Shown in pieces: positions 60,100-64,000 of a stretch of DNA of 64,000 nt; the stretch's first letter is position 1; each line of letters opens with the position of its first letter. Location: contig CANMSE010000002.1 in assembly GCA_947500555.1 (NCBI GenBank), positions 868,001 through 932,000 on the forward strand, given 5' to 3'. The translations under genes and the position numbers were made by a program. A model generated the notes under the pieces. The model saw only the letters and a program-made list of their open reading frames with translations. It was not told the DNA's origin and did not search any database. Origin of the DNA: an uncultured Fulvivirga sp. (lineage in GTDB: Bacteria; Bacteroidota; Bacteroidia; Cytophagales; Cyclobacteriaceae).

Positions 60100-60621
60100 T
60101 TAAAAAGTCTCCCAAATTTCTTTTTTAACCGTCAAGAGAGCATGCTGTATTGGATCAGATTCTTTCTGCATTGATTTTTCAAAAATTGCTTTTGAAAGAT
60201 CAACTCCTGTAGAATCAGCTGGTAAACCTGACATTGCTTCATTAATCATAACGATCAAATCCTCTTTAGCAGATTTAACTAACTCCCACGATTCTTCACT
60301 CATGTATAACTGCTGAGACACATTATGGTTGTATTCTTCGCGTAACTCATTAAGAAGTATTTGTTGAAACTCCCTTGAGGTGTAATCTCCATTATTAAGT
60401 CTTACTATAAGTTGATTTGGACTTATACGCTCCAAAAAAAGACAAACTCGCTCATAGGCATGTAGACGATTCGGCAAAACAGTTTCAATACTTTTACTGC
60501 GCACTTCCAGCCGTTTCTTATCCAACTCAGCATTGATAAATGATTTTACAATCAGGTACATGGCATACAATACCAGTCCTGCTGGAATTATTATTTTACC
60601 GAACTCAACAAGTGCTTCCAT
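60100..60621 (-). CDS. Hypothetical membrane-anchored protein
   Basis: 173 residues. One N-terminal membrane helix (IIIPAGLVLYAMYLIVKSFI, about 10-29) anchors a cytosolic helical domain with a conserved-looking LPNRLHAYERVCLFLERISPNQLIVRL segment (about 49-75) and a further helical region. I recall similar DUF-type proteins in Bacteroidota but cannot name a family with confidence. First gene of the five-gene minus-strand operon; divergent from the A-type carrier gene. Confidence 0.78.
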   Translation of the reverse strand: MEALVEFGKIIIPAGLVLYAMYLIVKSFINAELDKKRLEVRSKSIETVLPNRLHAYERVCLFLERISPNQLIVRLNNGDYTSREFQQILLNELREEYNHNVSQQLYMSEESWELVKSAKEDLIVMINEAMSGLPADSTGVDLSKAIFEKSMQKESDPIQHALLTVKKEIWETF

Positions 60622-60643
60622 ATGTTAGTTATAACGAACGATG

Positions 60644-60651
60644 TATTTTTG
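60644..60651 (+). promoter_or_regulatory. Candidate -7 element for the A-type carrier gene
   Basis: TATTTTTG matches TAnnTTTG, 56 bases before the ATG at 60708. Confidence 0.4.
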
Positions 60652-60707
60652 TGTTAATGACAGTGAAATTAACAAAGTAGCTGAGAAAAAAATAACCCAC
60701 TTGTAAA

Positions 60708-61013
60708 ATGGAGGTAATAACACCTGTAACAATAACGGAAAAAGCCGCTGAAGAAGTCAAAAATATCTTTGATAATAAAAATATTCCTCAAGAATATAAG
60801 CTACGCATCGGTGTTAAAGGAGGTGGCGGATGTGGTGGATTTAGCTATCTTTTAGGATTTGATAAAAAGAAAGAAGGCGATCAGGAATATGAACTTGCAG
60901 GTATTCCAATCTTGGTTGAAAAAAAACACATGATGTATCTACTGGATTTAGAGGTAGATTTTCATGAGGGATCTGATGCCAGGGGATTTACTTTTGTTAA
61001 AAAGTCTAGTTAG
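60708..61013 (+). CDS. HesB/IscA-like A-type Fe-S carrier lacking the C-terminal Cys pair
   Basis: 101 residues. The N-terminal ITEKAAEEVKNIF and GVKGGGCGGFSYLLGF (about 35-50, Cys41) match A-type iron-sulfur carriers. The usual C-terminal Cys-Gly-Cys is missing: the chain ends DARGFTFVKKSS. The stop overlaps the convergent folB gene by 8 bases, and the downstream + strand does not restore a CGC in another frame. Cluster binding would need other ligands, so this may be a divergent or degenerate member. No suf or isc operon nearby. Confidence 0.88.
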   Translation: MEVITPVTITEKAAEEVKNIFDNKNIPQEYKLRIGVKGGGGCGGFSYLLGFDKKKEGDQEYELAGIPILVEKKHMMYLLDLEVDFHEGSDARGFTFVKKSS

Positions 61014-61359
61014 TTAGTTTTAGTGTTACCGTAGCACGCTTGCATTCTCCGTTAATAGGAGGATTGAATTTAGATAAACTGACTTCAACTTCATTGATGC
61101 CCTTTTCTCTCAATATACGCTTACCTATATTTTGCACCACATGTTCGAGAAGTTTTGATGTTTTTTCCATTTCATCTTTCGTAATGGCGTATATCATCTC
61201 ATAGTCGACTGTTTTAGTTAAATCATCATTCTCAGCAGCCTCACTAAAATCCGTTTCTATAGTGATATTTACTTCAAAATGATTGCCATTTTCACGTTCA
61301 ACTTCATGATAGCCATGATAGGCATAGAAAGACAACCCTTCTAAACTTATTCTACCCAT
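61006..61359 (-). CDS. folB: Dihydroneopterin aldolase
   Basis: 117 residues, normal size. LEGLSFYAYHGYHEVERENG (about 5-24) is the FolB signature and VDYEMIYAITKDEM holds the conserved Tyr-Glu; LLEHVVQNIGKRIL with catalytic Lys-type residues follows. It converts dihydroneopterin to 6-hydroxymethyl-dihydropterin in folate synthesis. Its ATG overlaps the DivIVA-like gene's stop in TAATG, so the two are coupled. Confidence 0.95.
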   Translation of the reverse strand: MGRISLEGLSFYAYHGYHEVERENGNHFEVNITIETDFSEAAENDDLTKTVDYEMIYAITKDEMEKTSKLLEHVVQNIGKRILREKGINEVEVSLSKFNPPINGECKRATVTLKLTN

Positions 61360-62081
61360 TATTCCAGATCATCAAAGAATGACTTACTAGAATCACTCTC
61401 CATGGTATTCTCTTGTTTTTCTTCTAATGGTAATTCAACTTGGGACGCCTCTGATTTTATATCCTTTACCTCTTCTGCGACATCCATGGGTAGATCTAAC
61501 TTATTTGATGAGAAAGAATTATCTCTTTTAAGCTTGAGGAGTTCCTCATCAATATCTACTTTTTTTACCTGAGATTTAACTCGATTCGTTTTTTCAATTG
61601 CTTCAGTGGCAAATGTCTTAATATCGGAGAGCAAATCTTCTCTTACATTTTCTAGCGTCTTATATATTTGAGCCATGGACCTAAGCCGGTCTTCCATGTC
61701 ATCAACAGCATTTTTTGACTTCATTTCAGCCTCCTCAATCATATCTCTGGCCTTTGTTTTCGCATCTGTCATAATTGCTTCGGCATTCATCTCCGTTTCT
61801 TTCATATGGAGTTCCGCAGTTTTATTAGCCTGATCAATCATGTTAGCACCAGTATCTTCAGCTGTTTTTAGCGTCTTGAAAAGTGAATTCTCTACCTCAC
61901 GTAGTTTTTCAACCTCTTTTTCTGAAGATTCTAGTTTTATTTTAAGTTCTTTATTTTCATCCAGAAGTTTTTCCCACTCAGTGGATAAAGTTGCTAGAAA
62001 AGCCGTTACCTCGTCTTTATCCAATCCTCTGAAAGCTTTTTCAAAAGACTTTTGCCTTATTTCTAATGGGGTAATTTTCAT
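61359..62081 (-). CDS. DivIVA-domain coiled-coil protein
   Basis: 240 residues. KITPLEIRQKSFEKAFRGLDKDEVTAFL (about 2-29) is the DivIVA N-terminal lipid-binding-type domain, followed by a long coiled coil (about 33-160) and an acidic tail (VELPLEEKQENTMESDSSKSFFDDLE). DivIVA-like proteins sense membrane curvature at poles and septa in Gram-positives; their role in Bacteroidota is poorly known. It lies between the WD40 gene (29-base gap) and folB (1-base overlap). Confidence 0.9.
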   Translation of the reverse strand: MKITPLEIRQKSFEKAFRGLDKDEVTAFLATLSTEWEKLLDENKELKIKLESSEKEVEKLREVENSLFKTLKTAEDTGANMIDQANKTAELHMKETEMNAEAIMTDAKTKARDMIEEAEMKSKNAVDDMEDRLRSMAQIYKTLENVREDLLSDIKTFATEAIEKTNRVKSQVKKVDIDEELLKLKRDNSFSSNKLDLPMDVAEEVKDIKSEASQVELPLEEKQENTMESDSSKSFFDDLE

Positions 62082-62110
62082 CTCTATTATTTACAAACCA
62101 ACTATCAAAA

Positions 62111-63022
62111 TTAAAACTCAATATCCCAAACAGATATTGCCCTGTCATCACTCGCACTAACCAATAAATCTTCATGAGAAGACCAAAGCAGTTTATTTAC
62201 TGATGTACCGTGTCCAGCATGACGTGCCTTATCGATTACCTTCAGTAATTTCAATCGATCAGCATCCCATACTTTAATCGATTTATCCATGCTACAAGTT
62301 ACAAAATGTTTGCCATCTGGGCTAAAAGTGATATTATTTATAGCGAACATATGGGCAACTATATCATCCATCAAAATATATCCACCTTTAACATCCCATG
62401 CTTTCAAATGTGCATCTCTGCCTGCACTTAACAGCATTTGTTCATCAGGTGAATAACTCAACGTAAAAACTGAATTAGTATGATCTTCTAAGGTATATTT
62501 TAGAGTATGATCTGTAAGGTCAAATATTTTAATCTGATTATCACTGGTACCAACAGCCAATTCATTATTTAAAGCACTGACAGCAATCGTCCTAACGCTT
62601 TGTTCTGCCACTTTTAAAGAGTGTACTATTTTTAAAGGATTCAATCCAATGAATGTAACTACACCTGAACCATCACCGACAATCAATAAATCAGCAGATG
62701 ATTTTATATCAAAAATGGCAGCTGAAGTAAGTTTCAAAGACGCCACCTCTTTCTTATTCTCCCAATCTATGAAATGAACACCATCATAATTATGCCCTAC
62801 AGCTAATAAATTAGCGTTTTTAAGATAATGAAGCCCATATATCGAATTGGGTAGTTTAGCAATTAACTCGCCTTTATCAGGTTTTTGCAAGTCCCAGCTA
62901 ACGACCATCCCATCTCCAGCACCCGAAAAAAAAATATGGTCAAATTGAGATTTTTCTAAGGTATAGATAGAGTCATTATGGCCTTTATAAGTATCTTTTT
63001 TGCTGACTTTTATTTGACTCAT
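62111..63022 (-). CDS. WD40 repeat protein
   Basis: 303 residues without a signal peptide, so cytosolic. About seven WD40 blades, each with the GH...WD spacing (e.g. GHNDSIYTLEKSQ, LLSAGRDAHLKAWDVKGG, TCSMDKSIKVWDADR, SASDDRAISVWDIEF). A single beta-propeller of this size is a likely protein-protein scaffold. Partner unknown. Divergent from the phosphopantetheinyl transferase gene. Confidence 0.92.
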   Translation of the reverse strand: MSQIKVSKKDTYKGHNDSIYTLEKSQFDHIFFSGAGDGMVVSWDLQKPDKGELIAKLPNSIYGLHYLKNANLLAVGHNYDGVHFIDWENKKEVASLKLTSAAIFDIKSSADLLIVGDGSGVVTFIGLNPLKIVHSLKVAEQSVRTIAVSALNNELAVGTSDNQIKIFDLTDHTLKYTLEDHTNSVFTLSYSPDEQMLLSAGRDAHLKAWDVKGGYILMDDIVAHMFAINNITFSPDGKHFVTCSMDKSIKVWDADRLKLLKVIDKARHAGHGTSVNKLLWSSHEDLLVSASDDRAISVWDIEF

Positions 63023-63083
63023 CTCACGATAGTGATTAATTACTAAATTTATGCAAAGAAGCAGGTAATCCTCTACTAATCAA

Positions 63084-63722
63084 ATGCCCTTAACCAAAAT
63101 AGAACAAATTACTGCATCACGATCAATTGCTCTGTGGTCTATTAATGAGACTGAGGTAGAATTATTAAAGCAACTGAACCCTGCTGATGAAGAAAGGAAT
63201 AAGTTACTTGCCTTTAAACATGAAACTAAGAGACTAGAGTGGTTATCGGCTAGATTGGTGGTTAGAAAACTAGCCTCTCATATGAGTATTGATTATGACG
63301 GGATATTTAAGAATGAAAATGGAAAACCAATATTAAAAAATGCATCGGCCGAACTTTCCATAAGCCATTCATACCCTTATGTTGCTGCTGTAATTGACTA
63401 TCATCTTGATGTGGGCATTGATATTGAGCAACCAAAAGAGAAACTTAAGCTAATCGCCCATAAGTTCTCATCAAAAAAAGAGCTTGAATATTCAAAAAAC
63501 GATATTACTAAGCTATGTGTTATTTGGAGTGCCAAAGAGGCTCTTTACAAAATATACTCAAAAAAAGGACTGGTTTTCAACGATCACATGTTTATTGAGC
63601 CTTTTGAATTATCATCGCATGGCACGATTACTGGTCACCTAAATGTAACTGATTGTCAAAAAAAGTATAAATTAGATTACCATGTAGTGGGTGACTATGT
63701 GTTGGTTTACAACATTGACTGA
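63084..63722 (+). CDS. 4'-phosphopantetheinyl transferase superfamily protein
   Basis: 212 residues, Sfp-type pseudo-dimer. LSISHSYPYVAAVID (91-105), GIDIEQP (111-117, Asp113 and Glu115 as Mg ligands) and WSAKEALYK (148-156, Glu152) are the three diagnostic motifs. It moves 4'-phosphopantetheine from CoA to a Ser of an acyl or peptidyl carrier protein. No carrier-protein or synthase gene is in view, so the target is not shown. It ends 5 bases before the next + gene. Confidence 0.94.
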   Translation: MPLTKIEQITASRSIALWSINETEVELLKQLNPADEERNKLLAFKHETKRLEWLSARLVVRKLASHMSIDYDGIFKNENGKPILKNASAELSISHSYPYVAAVIDYHLDVGIDIEQPKEKLKLIAHKFSSKKELEYSKNDITKLCVIWSAKEALYKIYSKKGLVFNDHMFIEPFELSSHGTITGHLNVTDCQKKYKLDYHVVGDYVLVYNID

Positions 63723-63727
63723 AGTAT

Positions 63728-64000
63728 ATGAAAGCTATAATTACCATTCTGCTAATCGGAATTTTTACTGTTTCAAAAAGTCAGGTTAAGGATTTTCAAG
63801 GACTAGATGTCAGGTCTAACCAGTCAGTCTCTCTCAATGATTATAAGTCAAAAAAAGCTGTGGTAGTTATTTTTACTAGCAACGTCTGCCCCTATTCAGT
63901 ATATTATGAAGGACGAATTACTCAGTTGGTTTCTGACTTCAATAATGAAGTGCAGTTTTTATTAGTCAATAGTCATAAAGATGATAAGGAGTCTACAGAA
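63728..64000 (+). CDS. Peroxiredoxin/AhpC-TSA-like exported protein, N-terminus (partial)
   Basis: 91 residues to the window edge, no stop. ATG at 63728, signal peptide KAIITILLIGIFTVSKSQ, then FTSNVCPYSVYYEGRI (about 51-66), a thiol active-site-like CPY region of the thioredoxin/AhpC-TSA fold; only one Cys is visible so far. The usual partner Cys could lie outside the window. Five bases follow the phosphopantetheinyl transferase stop, so they are probably co-transcribed. Confidence 0.75.
   Translation, partial: MKAIITILLIGIFTVSKSQVKDFQGLDVRSNQSVSLNDYKSKKAVVVIFTSNVCPYSVYYEGRITQLVSDFNNEVQFLLVNSHKDDKESTE

Noticed and set aside
1..64000. Integrated phage, insertion sequences or a defence island
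   Set aside because: No integrase, transposase, phage structural, toxin-antitoxin or restriction gene was found; only one candidate Abi-alpha gene.

Overview
The window looks like chromosomal DNA of a marine-type Bacteroidota, most likely order Cytophagales. The reasons are: a type IX secretion (T9SS) sorting domain on a giant FG-GAP protein, a PorE-like TPR/PD40/OmpA protein, families largely confined to Bacteroidota (DUF5606, head GIN adhesins, DUF6588-type membrane proteins), the Bacteroidota -7 promoter element TAnnTTTG in front of many genes, near absence of Shine-Dalgarno sites, and AT-rich DNA. The genus cannot be fixed by eye; a Fulvivirga/Roseivirga-like organism is a guess. I saw no rRNA, tRNA, CRISPR array, transposase or prophage. 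Coding density is very high, and no gap between genes exceeds about 200 bases.

Layout. 1-7.5 kb: start of ubiE (partial), PorE-like OmpA protein, then divergent engB-DUF5606-hypothetical, fructose-1,6-bisphosphatase, aspartokinase, low-molecular-weight phosphatase, enoyl-CoA hydratase. 7.5-20 kb: outer-membrane protein, peroxiredoxin, Kdo transferase plus RsgA, a GT2/FemAB-like/DUF962 operon, DUF4442, FAD oxidoreductase, NhaC antiporter plus RNase D-like exonuclease, YigZ and an EamA exporter, head GIN protein. 20-30 kb: a palindromic intergenic element, YhhN, MFS, prfB with a programmed +1 frameshift, BCAT, PduO-type adenosyltransferase plus ABC ATPase, an alpha/beta hydrolase with its TetR regulator and two matching operators, NRDE protein, RNase HII. 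29.5-36 kb: NUDIX-MATE, sigma factor, desaturase, thioredoxin-like protein, DoxX, thioesterase, M24 peptidase.

36-42 kb is the most distinctive accessory block: a tightly coupled operon lipoprotein - TIGR03032 protein - 1488-residue secreted FG-GAP/LRR/Ig protein with a T9SS C-terminal signal. 42-51 kb: plsC-gatC-membrane TPR giant, a YHS/TAXI pair with no TRAP permease, gcvT, and a Cache-HAMP-GAF receptor that has no output domain. 51-58 kb: two MacB/FtsX-type permeases (one with its PadR regulator), ComB-like phosphatase, and a DUF4393/Abi-alpha-like candidate defence gene. 58-64 kb: housekeeping operons (MazG-like, Dtd, TIP30-like, YkvA; FolB, DivIVA-like, WD40), an A-type Fe-S carrier lacking its C-terminal cysteines, a phosphopantetheinyl transferase and a truncated peroxiredoxin-like gene.

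Cross-cutting patterns. At least five genes carry a TAnnTTTG-like box ending only 4-8 bases before the start codon, which predicts leaderless or near-leaderless mRNAs. Seven convergent gene pairs overlap at their stop codons. I did not find a clearly new multi-gene defence system. The best candidates for undescribed biology are the 36-42 kb operon, the TAXI/YHS pair, the output-less receptor and the orphan DUF4393 gene.
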